Shown: positions 11,432 through 22,885 of the stretch, in pieces
Numbering within the stretch: position 1 is the first letter of the stretch
Layout of the letters: each line of letters starts with the position of its first letter
Assembly (NCBI GenBank): GCA_030737875.1
Contig: CM060921.1
Location: 407,194,192 to 407,258,191 of the forward strand
Direction of reading: 5' to 3'
Source of the DNA: Allium sativum
Taxonomy: Eukaryota; Streptophyta; Magnoliopsida; Asparagales; Amaryllidaceae
Length of the DNA: 64,000 nt
Made by a program: the position numbers and the translations under genes
The notes under the pieces: model-generated
The model's input: the letters and a program-made list of their open reading frames with translations, nothing else
Database searches by the model: none
Told to the model about the DNA's origin: nothing

Positions 11432-12299
11432 GTTATCAACACGATGCTATATATTATTATAATATATAATTAGATCGGCTATTTTCTTACTATTGAGTAT
11501 TCCTATTTTTTAGCTTAGTAGTTTTTAGATATCCACCTATTCATATTTGACATGGTATTATGGTATACCGAATATTTTTTAAGGAAGATTCATTCAATTT
11601 CTTTTTATAATATTATATATGGATCTTTTACCCATACGCCATACATCTTCATTTGCTACTTTATCTCTTCAATAACATAGAAGTCATTGCTAATAGGTAT
11701 GCATATATGTAAACTATAGGTTGCTTCTTATTTAATCTAATGCTTGTTGTATAGCATCAACTTTGTAATAAGAGACTACCTCTTCTGATTTTTATTTTAT
11801 CCTACTACTTTACTGTAATGCTTCATCTCGCCAGATGAGATGCTTTAAATATTTAGAATTACATTTCCATGTATGGCTTACTTTTATATGATTTTTCATC
11901 TTCCAATACAAGCAAGCTGCTTGTTAGCCAACATATGTACTACTGTGGCCATTATTTTTGTTATGTAACATGGTGTATGGCTCCTTGACAATTTGTATTG
12001 TTTCATTATTGTGATAAGTTCATTGTAAATGTAGAAAGACTTGTAGATTTGGATATTATTATTATTATTATTTTTATGATTCTGTGTCGTAATATATTCA
12101 ATTTAATACATGTATGTCTACGGTCATATTCTATTTTACGAGATCTGCATATTTTTTATGATATAATAGTACTATAGTTTCATTATTTTGTCTGTTCGTT
12201 AATTTGTTAATTCATTTTGACAATTATAGAACATGTATGCTGATCTGTGAATTTTGTTTAATTAAGCATCTGCAATTTTTTTTTTGTGTAGTTAGCAAA
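11432..12299 (+). mobile_element. Primer binding region and untranslated leader of the copia element
   Basis: GTTATCAACACGATG (11432-11446) follows the LTR by one base, where the primer binding site belongs; the tRNA is not assigned. The following 850 bases are AT-rich and hold no coding signal. A pyrimidine run ending TTTTTGTGTAG at 12291 lies just before the gag ATG and could be a 3' splice site. Confidence 0.5.
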
Positions 12300-13352
12300 A
12301 TGTCAAACATTGCTAAACTTGAATTTAAAGCATTGGACATTTCTGGAGACAATTATTTGTCATGGATACTGGATGCCGAGATCCACTTGCAATCTCAATG
12401 TTTAGAGAATGCCATTAAAGATGGTAATAATATGTCCCAGCAGGACAAAGCAAAGGCTCTAATATTTTTAAGATGTCACATCTACGATGATCTAAAATCA
12501 GAATATTTAACTGGAAAAGATCCTCTTCACTTATGGAACTCCCTGAAGGAGCATTATGACCACTAGAAGACGGTCGTACTTCCAAACACAAGGCAAGAGT
12601 GGTTGAACCTGAGGTTTCAAGACTTTAAAACTGTAAGAGAATATAATTCCGCTATGTTTAGAATTACTTCTAAACTAAAATTATGTGGAGAAAAGGTAGA
12701 TGATGCGCAAATGTTGGAAAAGACCTTTTCAACATTTCATGCCTCGAATGTGCTCCTACAGCAGCAATATCGAGAGCATCATTTTATAAAATATTCTGAA
12801 CTCATTGAATGTTTGTTGATTGCTAAACAAAACAATGAATTGCTTCTTAAAAATCATTCCTTAAGACCAACTGGTTCAGCCGCATTACCAGAAGTTAATG
12901 CTAATTTTGCCCACTCCGGAAGAGGTCGTGGCAGAGGCAGAAATAAAGGACATGGTCGTGGATGAGGACGAGGATGTGGACGTGGATACAACCCCAGCAG
13001 AGGTGGTTATGGTGGTTTTGAGGGCAACAAAACTACTGATTTCAAAAAGTAGCAAAAGAAAAATGAGTCTAAAAACAATAATAATTCAGCTGTAGAAAAT
13101 AAAAAGCATTATGAGGAAATTTTCTATAGATGTGGGCGCATTGGTCATTGGTCACGTACTTGCAGATCATCAAAGAAAATAGTAGAAGAATATCATAAAT
13201 CAAAAAATATCAAGACAAACAATATCGAGGGATTGTCCGATAATGCTAACCTGAAGTTAGATGATTTCTTTGAAGATTATGATGGAAATTTATTCAGCGA
13301 CGAAAATTTGAATGCAATATTCGAATATATGACTGAACCAACAAATAAGTAG
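12300..13352 (+). pseudogene. gag: Ty1/copia gag (capsid-nucleocapsid), three internal stops
   Basis: Gag packages element RNA into virus-like particles in the cytoplasm. The frame starts at ATG 12300 (MSNIAKLEF) and runs without frameshift to the stop at 13350. The capsid part (about residues 10-200) has the copia signature LSWILDAEIHL, SQQDKAKALIFLRCH and LLQQQYREHHF. A glycine-arginine-rich stretch (GRGRGRGRNKGHGRG) precedes the zinc knuckle YRCGRIGHWSRTC, whose first cysteine reads as phenylalanine. Stops at 12564 (TAG), 12963 (TGA) and 13050 (TAG) each sit where CAG, CGA and CAG are expected, i.e. C-to-T changes. About 350 codons is normal for the family. The 13353-13526 gap before pol holds no coding signal but ends in a TTATTTCAG acceptor-like motif. 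Confidence 0.9.
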
Positions 13353-13526
13353 CCTGAAGCTCACTATGTGATTTTTATTTTGTTTCGCTTCCTTTCAACA
13401 TGTATTATTCTGAAACTTTTGTTTAATTGCCTTTCTTTTTAGTTTGTTCTTATGGAATTGCAGAAATAATATGTAACGTTAGACATTATAAGTAGTTTAT
13501 TCTCATGGACATTTATCTATATTTAT

Positions 13527-16407
13527 ATGTTATTTCAGTTATTAACTAGTTGTATTGTTTTTAATTCTAAAGGTATGGATCGACAGTGTTTAAGTGATGA
13601 TGTATGTCTGGTTGATAGTGGAACTACTCATACGATATTGAAAAAGACGAAGTTTTTCTCTGATTTATCTGAAAATGTTTCATACAAAGTTTCAACTATA
13701 GTTGGTTCAGCCAATATAATTGAAAGGTCCGGAAGAGTCCATATATTGTTACCAAATGGTACACATATATTCATTCAAAATGCACTATATTCAAGCAATT
13801 CTAAAAGAAATTTGCTTAGCTTCAAAAATATAAGAATGAACGGATATCCTATTGAAACTATAAATAAAATCAATAAAGAATATCTTTGTGTTATTTCTAA
13901 AATTGAAAGGTAGAAGCTTATTTTAGAAAAATTTGGTACAATTTCAACTGGATTATACTTTACCAAAATAGGCATAATTGAATCTTATTTTATAAACATG
14001 AGCTAGAAGCTCACAGGTACAAAGAAATTGATTCTTTGGCATGATCGTTTAGGTCATCCTGGATCAACTATGATGCGTAAAATTGCCAAGAACTCAAATA
14101 GGCATGATTTACTAAATCAGTTGAATTTACCAAATGATTACATGTGTACAGCATGTGCACAAGGAAAATTAATTACTCGACCTTCATACAGTAAGATCAC
14201 CTCTGAATCTCCAACATTTTTGCAAAGAACTCAAGGTGATATATGTGGTCCAATTCATCCAGCTTGCGGGCCATTTAGATACTTTATGGTGTTAATTGAT
14301 GCATCAACTCGTTGGTCACATGTATGTTTGTTATCTACTAGAAACATGGCATTTTCCAAATTACTTGCTCAAATAATTAAATTAAGAGCACATTTCTCCG
14401 ATTATCAAATCAAATCAATACGACTAGATAATGCAGGAGAATTCACTTCTCAAGTATTTGATAATTATTGTTTATTACTGGGAATTGAAATTGAACATCC
14501 AGTAGCTCATGTTCATACTTAAAATGGTCTAGCAGAATCATTAATTAAGCGTTTGTAACTTATTGCAAGACCTTAACTTATGCAAACAAAGTTGTCGGTT
14601 TCAGCTTGGGGACATGCAATCTTTCAGGCATCCAAATTGATTAAAATTAGACCAATGGCTTATTGTCAATTTTCACCATCACAGCTTTTAACTGGATCCT
14701 AACTAAACATTTCACATCTACGAAAATTTGGTTGCGTTGTGCATGTACCCATTAGTCCCCCACTTCGTACTAAAATGGGTCCTCAAAGAATGCTGGGAAT
14801 TTATGTGGGATTTGACTCACCTTCAATAATTTGTTATCTTGAATCTCTTACAAGTGATGTCTTTACTGCAAGATTTGCAGATTGCAAATCTGATGAGTCA
14901 AATTTCTCGCCGTTAGGGGAAGAAAAGACCGTTCCAGTAGAACGGCGTGAAATTTCATGGAATAATCTTTTTATGTATCATTTGGATCTACGTACCAAAC
15001 AATGTCAATACGAGGTACAAAGAATTTTGCATATTCAAAATATTGCAAATCAAATGCCAGATGCATTTAATGATGCTGCGAAAATAACTAAATCTCATAT
15101 TCCAGCAACAAATACACCAGCTAGAATTGAAGTCCCCAAAGGACCAATAGCAGCAAATGAATCTAAAGCCAGACAAAAATGTGGAAGACCGATGGGTTCA
15201 AAAGACTTGGCGCCTAGAAAAAGAAAGTCTAATGAAAAATCATCAATTAACAAATCTCCTGAAGAGGTTGTAAGTGATCCAAAGGATAACTCAAAAGAAA
15301 ATTCCAATTCTCCTAAAATCGGTGAAGGAACTATTATCACAGAAGAAATAGTAGAAGCTTCCGAAAATGAAATGGTACCTAATAATAATGAGATCTCAAT
15401 ATTCTATATGAATTATGGAGAAATGTGGGATCGAAGTAAAATAACAATTGATGATGTATTCTCATTCGCAGTAGCTATTGAAATAACTGAAATTCATGAC
15501 TATAATGAGGACAATGATATTGAACCAACTACCATAAATGAATGTCGAAAAAGACATGATCGACCAAAGTGGAAAGAAGCTATTCAGGTTGAACTAGATT
15601 CACTTCAAAAACATGGTGTGTTTGGATCAATAGAGAAAACACTAGAAGGTGTTAAACCAGTCAGTTACAAATGGGTATTCGTTATAAAACGAAATGATAA
15701 AAATGAAGTTGTGAGATACAAAGCAAGGCTTATTGCACAAGGTTTCCTGCAGAGACCAGGTTTTGACTTCAAAGAAACATACTCTCCTATTATGGATGTC
15801 ATAACACTTCGATATTTAATAAGCCTTGTAGTTTCTGAGAATCTTGACATAAGATTGACTAATGTTGTGACCGCTTATCTATACGGTGAATTAGATACCG
15901 ATATTTACATGAAAATCCCAAACAGATATAAATTGCCTGAAACAAAATCAAAGTCAATGTATTCATTAAAATTGAGACGATCACTATATGGTTTGAAACA
16001 ATCTGGAAGAATGTGGTATAACCGTTTTAGTGAATATTTAGTAAAAGCTGGATACAAAAACAATCTCATTTGTCTGTGTGTCTTTATAAAGAAATCGGTA
16101 AAGGGATTTGCTATCTTAGCGTTATATGTTGATGATATAAATTTGATTGGAACTCCAGAAGAGATCAATGAAACAATAGATTACTTAAATCAAGAATTTG
16201 AAATGAAAGATCTTGGTAAAACCAAATACTGTCTTGGTCTATAGATTGAGCATAGTAAAAAGGGCACATTAATCCATCAATCAAATTACATTGAGAAAAT
16301 CCTGAAGTGTTTTCAAATGGATAAAGCATACCGCTTTGTACGCCTATGATTGTCAGATCACTAGATATCAAAAATGACCCTTACCGACCAAAAGAAGATG
16401 ATGAAGA
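13527..16407 (+). pseudogene. pol: Ty1/copia pol (protease, integrase, reverse transcriptase), broken at its 3' end
   Basis: Pol makes and integrates the cDNA. In order: aspartic protease (LVDSGTTHTIL near 13604), pre-integrase zinc region (HDRLGHPG, CTACAQGK), integrase core (GDICGPIHP, RLDNAGEF, NGLAES), then reverse transcriptase from about 15540 (YKWVFVIKRN, ARLIAQGF, SLYGLKQSGRMWY, LYVDD). One frame runs from 13527 to about 16330 with stops at 13911, near 14004, 14520, 14556, 14574, 14700 and 16242; most fit CAG or CAA changed to TAG or TAA. A frameshift near 16330 precedes the last piece (MIVRSLDIKNDPYRPKEDDED). Motif A reads TNVVTAYLYG where the family has DVVTAYLYG, so a catalytic aspartate is lost; YVDD is intact. 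RNase H and the 3' LTR are missing: the sequence changes to another element at 16408. Lineage within copia not assigned. Confidence 0.92.
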
Positions 16408-16692
16408 TGTAAGGACCCGTAACTTCCCCGTGAAGGAAAGAGCGGATACTTTGAGAACAGGACAAAATAGAACGCAGACGGAAGAACATTTCATTGTTAT
16501 TACAACAATTCCATCAAATACAAGAATATACAGAGTATAAATGAATAAATTACATTCTATAAATAACAGAGATTACAATAAATTACATAGCAGCGGAAAA
16601 ATATACAAAACACAACTGAAAGTGATACACGGATACAGAGCTTTCCGAGCATCGTTCCAGCTATAAATCAGGATCCTGCGAATATAAATCTG
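16408..16692 (-). mobile_element. 3' terminus of a LARD1-family LTR, inserted into copia pol
   Basis: TGTAAGGACCCGTAACTTCC at 16408 is the reverse complement of an LTR end related to 8651-8670, and similarity to LARD1 (roughly 80-85% by eye) continues to 16692 (AAATCTG; reverse complement CAGATTT, matching 8384-8390). It then stops abruptly and Tekay-B pol begins. The clean LTR terminus on the left suggests a real insertion into copia pol (left target site GAAGA, 16403-16407). The right part of that LTR has been lost or replaced. Confidence 0.8.
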
Positions 16693-19590
16693 AACTCAAG
16701 TTCCCTCCTCCTTTTATCCGCATATGATTTCTAGCGGTCTTGGGGCTACCTTCATCCTCTGCCTAATCAAAGAAATCTTCTCCGTGGAATCACGGACAAA
16801 GCCTGGTCCGAGTAGAACCTTGTTGGTAGTTTCCCACCAACAAGTTGGCAATTTGCATGGCTTCCCGTAAAGGATTCAAAAGGGGCCATACCAATCGTCG
16901 CTTGAAAACTATTATTATAAGTAAATTCCACGAGTGGTAGATGCTGCTTCCAAACTCTTACAAAGTCGATAACGCAAGCTATGAGCAAGTCTTCTAGGAT
17001 TTAGTTTACTCTTTTTCGTCTGGCCATCGATTCGCCGTTGATAAGTTGTACTTAAGTTGAGGGTCGTTCCCTATGCTGCTTGTAAACTTCTGCAAAATTC
17101 ACTCGTGAATAAGGGGTCTCGATCGCTCACTGTATAGATGGTATACCATGCAATCTGACTATTTCTTTGACATACAACTAGGTCAATGAAGCTGCAGTCC
17201 TATTCTTTTTGATTGGTATAAAGTGAGCACTCTTGGTCAAACGGTCTACTAAAACCCAAATAGCCTCATTTCCTTTCTGACTTCTTAGAATTCCATCCAT
17301 AAAATCCATGGAAATAAGTTATCACTTCCACATGGGAATTTCTAAAGGTAATAGTAATCCTCCATGTTTTCCTTGCTCCGCTTTCACTTTTTGGCATGTT
17401 AAACACTTGGATATAAACTCAGCTTTCTCCCTTTTCATCCCTTCCCAATGGAGATTCCTCTTCATATCTTTATACATTTTATCTCCACCAGGGTGTATGG
17501 TAATCCTCGACCTATGGCACTCCTCTAAAATTTCCTTTCTTAACTCCTCATCCTTAGTGATGCAAAGTCGTCCATCGCTAAGCAAAATTCCATCGTCACC
17601 TAATGGATATCTGACTGAATGGGAAAAGGTCTCCTTCCCCACTTTCACCTTTAAGTTTCTTGTTTCTTTGTCAAGGTCTTGCTTATTCTAAATCCTTTCT
17701 CTTAGAGTGGATCTAATAAGCATAACTCCATAGAAGTTACTGGTGGGGATTGCAAGTTAAATTGAGAGAGAAACTCCAACTGTTTCCATTCAAAGATGCA
17801 TGTTTTCTACTCAACGCATCTGCTATGACATTCCCTTTTTCTAGGGTATACTGGATCATAAAATCAAAAGAGGCAATGTATTCCATCCATTGTTGTTGTC
17901 TTAAATTGAGGGTCACATTTAGAGAATAAACATTTTAGGGATTTGTGTTCAGTAAAAAGTTCAAACTTCTCCCCTAAAAGATAATGCCTCATATCTTTAA
18001 GACTAACACTATTGTGGCTAACTCTAGGTCAAGAACTAGATATCTCTTCTCGGGGTCCTTGAGTTTCCTACTGGCATAAGCAATAACTCTTCCTTCTTGC
18101 ATAAGAACCACTACTAAACTGGTTCTGCATGCGTCAGTGTAAATCGTGAACATCTTCAAGCCATCGAGTATAATAAATACTGGCGCGCTAGTCAATATTT
18201 CCTTTAATTTCTTAAAATCTGCATCGCACTTATTACCCCAAGAAAATACCAAGTTTTTCTTTGTTAGTTGAGTTAAAGGAGTAGCAATCCTTGTGAAGTC
18301 TTTAATAAACTTTTGGTAATATCCAACCAATCCAAGAAAGTTTCTCACCTCCATAACATTTCGAGATACTCTCCATTCCTTAATTGCCTCGATCTTCGCG
18401 GGGTCTACTGTCAAGCTTTTGTTTGACACGATATGTCCCAAAAATCTAACTTATTCTCTCTAGAAATGACATTTCAAAATTTTGAATTTTAACTCGTTCT
18501 CTCTTAATATCCTTAGGACCTGCTTTAAGTGACTTTCATGCTCTTTTTGGTCCTTTGAAAATATAAGGACATCATTTATGAAAACTACCTCAATCTTATT
18601 CAGAATGCCCCTAAGCACTCTATTCAAGAGGTCAACAAAGAAGGCGGGTGCAATTGTCAGTCCAAGGGGAATAACTTCCCATTGGAACAATCCATCTGGC
18701 ATCCTAAATGTGGTTTTATTATTACTGTCTTCCAAAATTCTCAGTTGGTGAAATCCAATTGCAAGGTCTAATTGGGAAATACTTGGGCACCTCCCAAGTG
18801 GTCAAACATATCATCAATTCTGGTAAGTAGTACTTATTCTTTTTTATTAGCTAATTAAGCTCCCTATAATCTACTAAAAGTCTTAGACATCCTTCCGCTT
18901 TGGTGGAAAACACAACAGGTGCACCTCATTCGGACATACTTCGTTGAATAAAGTCTTTTTGAAGTAATTCTAAAATATGTTTATCTAACTCCCTCCTTTC
19001 TTTTGACACCATACGCGTTAAGGGTAAAGCTACTGGTCGAGCATCCTTCTCTAGGTCAACACAAAAAGAGATTTCTCTATGGGGAGATAGTCCCGTGACT
19101 TCCTTAAAGATGTCCAAGAACTCATATACTATAGGGACCAAAGATAGCCCTTCCAAACTAGGAGATAAGATATATAACATGGATCTATCCTTGTTTCTAA
19201 CGTTACAAGGAATTTTCAGACTATGTCCTCTTTGGCTCCTAAGATGAACGATTCTCTTGTCACAATCTAGGACGACCCCATAAAACGATAACCAATCCAT
19301 ACCTAGGATAAGGTCAAACACCATAAAATCCAAGCATACGCTTCATAGAGGAATTCGACATTGTCGATATCCAATACTAGGTCTTTACAGATCAATTCAA
19401 GATACTTAGTTCCTCCAATAGGGTTGGCCACCTCTATCGGATTGCAAGTGATAAATAAGGGAAGGTTCAACAAATCAACTAGTCTCTTAGATATAAAAGA
19501 ATGGTTCGCTCTCGAGTCAAAGAAGGTGTATACATAAATTCCTAAAATAGAAGTTATACCTTCAAGTGCGGGTTGACCTTGATTACTTAG
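16693..19590 (-). pseudogene. pol: Tekay-B chromovirus pol, copy 1 (protease, RT, RNase H, integrase), truncated
   Basis: Read right to left: protease (FFDSRANHSF at about 19500-19525, then LILGMDWL near 19300), RT N-terminal region (REISFCVDLEKDARPVALPL, 19020-19090), RT palm (PLGLTIAPAFF; FINDVLIFSKD with FIND at 18571-18582), RT/RNase H linker (FLGLVGYYQKFIKDF; LVFSWGNKCDADFKKLKE), integrase zinc region (HPGGDKMYKDMKRNLHW, CLTCQKVKAEQ, 17322-17500), start of the integrase core (LVDRLTKSAHFIPI, 17215-17250) and its end (WKQHLPLVEFTYNN, 16900-16960). Several stops and frameshifts separate these blocks; one (18460) replaces a tryptophan that is intact in copy 2. Protease DSG reads DSR and RT FIDD reads FIND, both catalytic changes. 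The integrase C-terminus and chromodomain, present in copy 2, are missing: homology ends at 16693. About 98% identical to 59800-62690 in a 384-bp sample. Confidence 0.93.
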
Positions 19591-19593
19591 GGG

Positions 19594-20582
19594 TCAGCTC
19601 TGTGACAGTGTTGCTTCTAACGAATAATTCTGGTCGCTCTGAATAACCTTAGGCATTGGTAAATCTCTAGACAACTTTCCTTCCTTGTGATAATTGTAGC
19701 CCTTTCCCTTAAACCCTTTCTTTGCCAAAGCAGTCTTGAAATCCTTAGCCTCATGGGACTTGTGGTTGCACCTCATACAAGTCTTAGCTTCTTTCTTAAA
19801 CTTACCCCCTTTCTTCTTATCTTCCACCACTCTTTCTTCTTATTTTTATTAGGACCGGAATTTTCTTCTCCCTTCTCATCATTCTTATACTCTTAGATCC
19901 TTAAGTTGGGCACAAAATGGCTATCTCTACTAATGTTTCAAAGGTTTCTCTGAATGTCACTTGCGCTAACAAAGTATCCTTTAATGGGAGTTCAACCCCT
20001 TAATTAACCTTAAATCTTTGCTTATTGGGGTATCCACCAAACCCTTACCAAACTTACACAGTTAGGTTAATTTACCCACTTACTCTCGCAGGCTCATATT
20101 TCCTTGTTTATGGTGGATAAATTTCTATAATTAGATTGTCATCTCAGCATTTGGTAGAAACTTTGCTTTAAAGCGAGTCTTGAATTAAACCGTGTAAATA
20201 CTCGGCCCTCGTTCTCTCCAGATACTAGGTTCCATCATTCAAGGGCTTCACCTTTTAAGTGCCAGGCCATAATTCTCCTTTTAACTTCATCTGACTATCC
20301 AGTGGCTCCAAAAATCCTTTTACAGTCCATTATCCAGGTTTGAGCATCCATAAAGCTTTCTGTTTCGAAGAATGGTTTTCCACCAAGGCTTGCGATATTC
20401 TTACAGAATCGGGGAAAATCAAAGGCTACCTCAGCATTAGGAGCTACAGGCACCACTGGGGCGGGATTAGCAACAGGGAATTGCTCCACGGTATGGGCTT
20501 ACTGTTGGAACCATTCTGGAAAATACTGAGGTCCTGCCTGGTTTCCCTACGGAAGGGTTTTAATCCATTCTACTATCTGCAA
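19594..20582 (-). pseudogene. gag: Tekay-B chromovirus gag, copy 1
   Basis: Minus-strand remains of the capsid-nucleocapsid gene. An N-terminal segment (GPQYFPEWFQQ, then VEQFPVANPAPVV and FPRFCKNIASLGGKPFF, 20300-20582) leads through a decayed capsid (about 19835-20295, visible only in fragments) to two zinc-knuckle-like motifs, CMRCNHKSHEAKDF and YNYHKEGKLSRDLP (19640-19775). The second has lost cysteines (canonical CYNCHKEGHLSRDCP). A stop follows EWFQQ where copy 2 has tyrosine. It directly precedes protease, as in all Ty3/gypsy elements. Confidence 0.85.
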
Positions 20583-20788
20583 AAGAAAAGGAAGAATCCT
20601 TTAGCGGATACTCCTGAAATAGTATTTAAGCTGAAAAGGGAAGAAAACAATAAAGTTGTCTAGTATAGTTGCGTACACTTATTGGGGGTAAATAAATAAA
20701 TATACTACATAAATATAGTTTGAAAAACTTTTTCAAAATACAAACACGCCTCTCATATGTATAATTTCCCTATAATCTGGTGACTTAT

Positions 20789-20800
20789 GCTCTGATACTA
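20789..20800 (-). other. Primer binding site of Tekay-B copy 1
   Basis: GCTCTGATACTA is the reverse complement of TAGTATCAGAGC, one base off the initiator Met tRNA site TGGTATCAGAGC. Two bases separate it from the LTR end at 20803. It fixes the minus orientation and shows that the unit at 20803-45197 serves as the 5' LTR of copy 1. Confidence 0.88.
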
Positions 20801-20802
20801 AA

Positions 20803-20821
20803 TGTAACAACCTGCCCGGGC
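20803..20821 (-). mobile_element. Tekay-B LTR, first piece (19 bp) left of the nested insertions
   Basis: TGTAACAACCTGCCCGGGC is the terminal piece of the Tekay-B LTR (minus strand ...GGTTGTTACA). LARD2 follows at 20822. The last five bases CGGGC are the left LARD2 target duplication; the same bases read CGGAC at 63920-63924 and at 31615-31619, so the ancestral site was CGGAC. The LTR resumes at 44079. Confidence 0.82.
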
Positions 20822-22032
20822 TGAAACACCCCACCTCCGTTAAGGTCACTCACAAAGGGAATGCCTTAACTTCGGTGGAGCATTTTTAGTACAAGATGCA
20901 GAAAAATTACAAGACAGACAAATAAAGCAGCAAAAAATAAATAACCTTTATTGATTAAAACAGCTTATACAAAGATTGTTTTACAACACCAATACTTATT
21001 ACCATAAAGCATCTATCTTGTTTAATATATAAGAAGCACAAACTGACAATGATATTTCCAATAAAGCATGAGCCAGCCATAGCAGTAGAAAATGGAGTTC
21101 AAAGAAATGCACCAAAGAATCTTCAAGCTCGGAAAGAGTAACGGCCCCAAAATGAGCTGAGCTTTTCCCTCCCTTACTACCTTGGAGGGGTGGGGAACGG
21201 AAGAAAAGAGGCGAAAGCAAACTAGGTCAGACATAAAGTCTGGTAAGTCCAGTGATTCTTAGTATTTAAACGAGGAAAAGGGTCATGTCATGGATAAACT
21301 AAATATAAGACTAAACCATAGTAACGCGATAACATGGGGTAAGCATGGGATATGGAAAGATAAACTGAATGCGCTTCTACTCCTTCTCTGCTTCGCAACT
21401 ACCCTGTTATACCAATTTCTATATCTCTGCACTACCTAATTGGTGTCCAAACTAGTAATCTATGATCATATGATAACATGATCCCAATCCCTGTATTTGC
21501 GGTTGCCTTCAGGTGTACATCTATTATGGGGATTCCATTTATTACCTAGATCTAATCTAGGGTTTACTATCAAGTGCTTACTAGATTCAACCAGGGATTA
21601 CGCTACCCAGGGGCACTGGGGTTTATGCTACCTATTGAACACTTCTCGGATTCAAGGTTTACGCGACCTAGGTCCAAGTAAGAATTATGCTACCTACTTG
21701 TATTAATTTTCCATGTGTCTGTGTCAGTCGGCCCTCTCTTGCATGTAGACACTCTGTGCTAGCCCCACCATAAGGTGTATCAAGCCTTATGATAGCGACC
21801 CGACACGATTCAAGATGCACAGTGTATAACTACTTGTACCCAGTGCCTGCTTTTTCCACTCCGAAGTACGTGCACGCCCGTAAACCGTCGGAACCTACAC
21901 TGACGTAACCCCTACCGCTCTTTTTGACCGCTTATAATCAGCCAAGTAATCGTACCTCACCCTGCTTAGTTTCAGGGTACCATGATACATCTATGTGGGT
22001 TACTGCTGAAATGGGTCCCCGTTACTAGGGTT

Positions 22033-22885
22033 TCCTGTTGGTTAAGTTTGTGGGCCTATATATACAAATATTACCCACTTATACGAGATGTACTTAACCC
22101 CCCCACCGATTCTAGCATGTTTTCTTAATGGTTAAGTTTGTGGGCCTATATGTACTAATATTACCCACCTACACGAGATGTACTTAACCCTCCCATCGAT
22201 CCAAGCATGTTTATATAATGGTTAAGTTTTGTGGGCCTATATTTACTAACATTACCCACCAACCCGACGTGTACTTAACCTCCTACTCGTCAAGTCGTGT
22301 TGGTTAAGTGGTTCTTATTAACTTAACCTTTCTTGCTTATCATGTAGGATTGGTTAAGTATGATTTATTAACTTAACCCTGTTCATTCATCAGGTTATAT
22401 TGGTTAAGTATTTCTCATTTAACTTAACACCATTCGCTCATCAAGTGATATTGGTCAAGTGTCATTAATCAATTCAAGTTAACTTAACCCATCCACCCAT
22501 CACGTCATGTTGGTTAAGTGTTTCCTTCTGGTGTTGACTTGACCCTACTTCAAATCATGTTATATTGGTTAAGTGTTGTTCTCGTGTTAACTTAACCCTT
22601 CCCATACATCATGTTATATAATTGGTTAAGTGCTTTCCTCCTGTATTACTTAACCCCACCACATGTCATTATATATTTTGGTTAAGTGTTACCTTAGTTA
22701 ACTTAACCCTATCATCTTCTTAATTAACATGTTACAATGGTTAAGTGTTCTAAATTTACTTAACCTCACCCACTTGTCTAATTAACATGTTGTAATGGTT
22801 AAGTGTTCTAATTTTACTTAACCTCACCCACTTGCCTAGTTAACATGTTATTACGGTTAAGTGTTTCCCTAATTACTTAACCTCA
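22033..22885. repeat. GGTTAAGT...ACTTAACC hairpin array (LTR A), about 14 units
   Basis: Each unit of about 50-95 bp has GGTTAAGT followed 10-50 bases later by its reverse complement ACTTAACC, then a spacer with CATGTTA-like sequence. Units drift in length, but the 8-bp arms are conserved: the single-strand form could fold into a chain of stem-loops. The same array is in LTR B and therefore predates the insertion. Confidence 0.9.

Noticed and set aside
16680..16700. The joint at 16692 as a splice-mediated chimeric retrocopy
   Set aside because: The joint coincides with the acceptor-like CAG of the related LARD1 LTR, but the CAG itself is retained at the joint and no donor consensus exists on the Tekay side.
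17308..17691. 127-codon plus-strand frame, repeated at 60415-60798
   Set aside because: It is the exact antisense of the integrase zinc region and is open only by chance of codon composition.
21497..21706. Frame repeated at 28084-28293 as a conserved LARD2 protein
   Set aside because: Repetition follows from the two LTRs; the protein has no recognisable features and differences do not favour synonymous sites by eye.
22033..22885. TTAACCC motifs as telomere-like repeats
   Set aside because: The motif occurs once per 50-95 bp as one arm of an inverted repeat, not as a contiguous plant telomere repeat (TTTAGGG).
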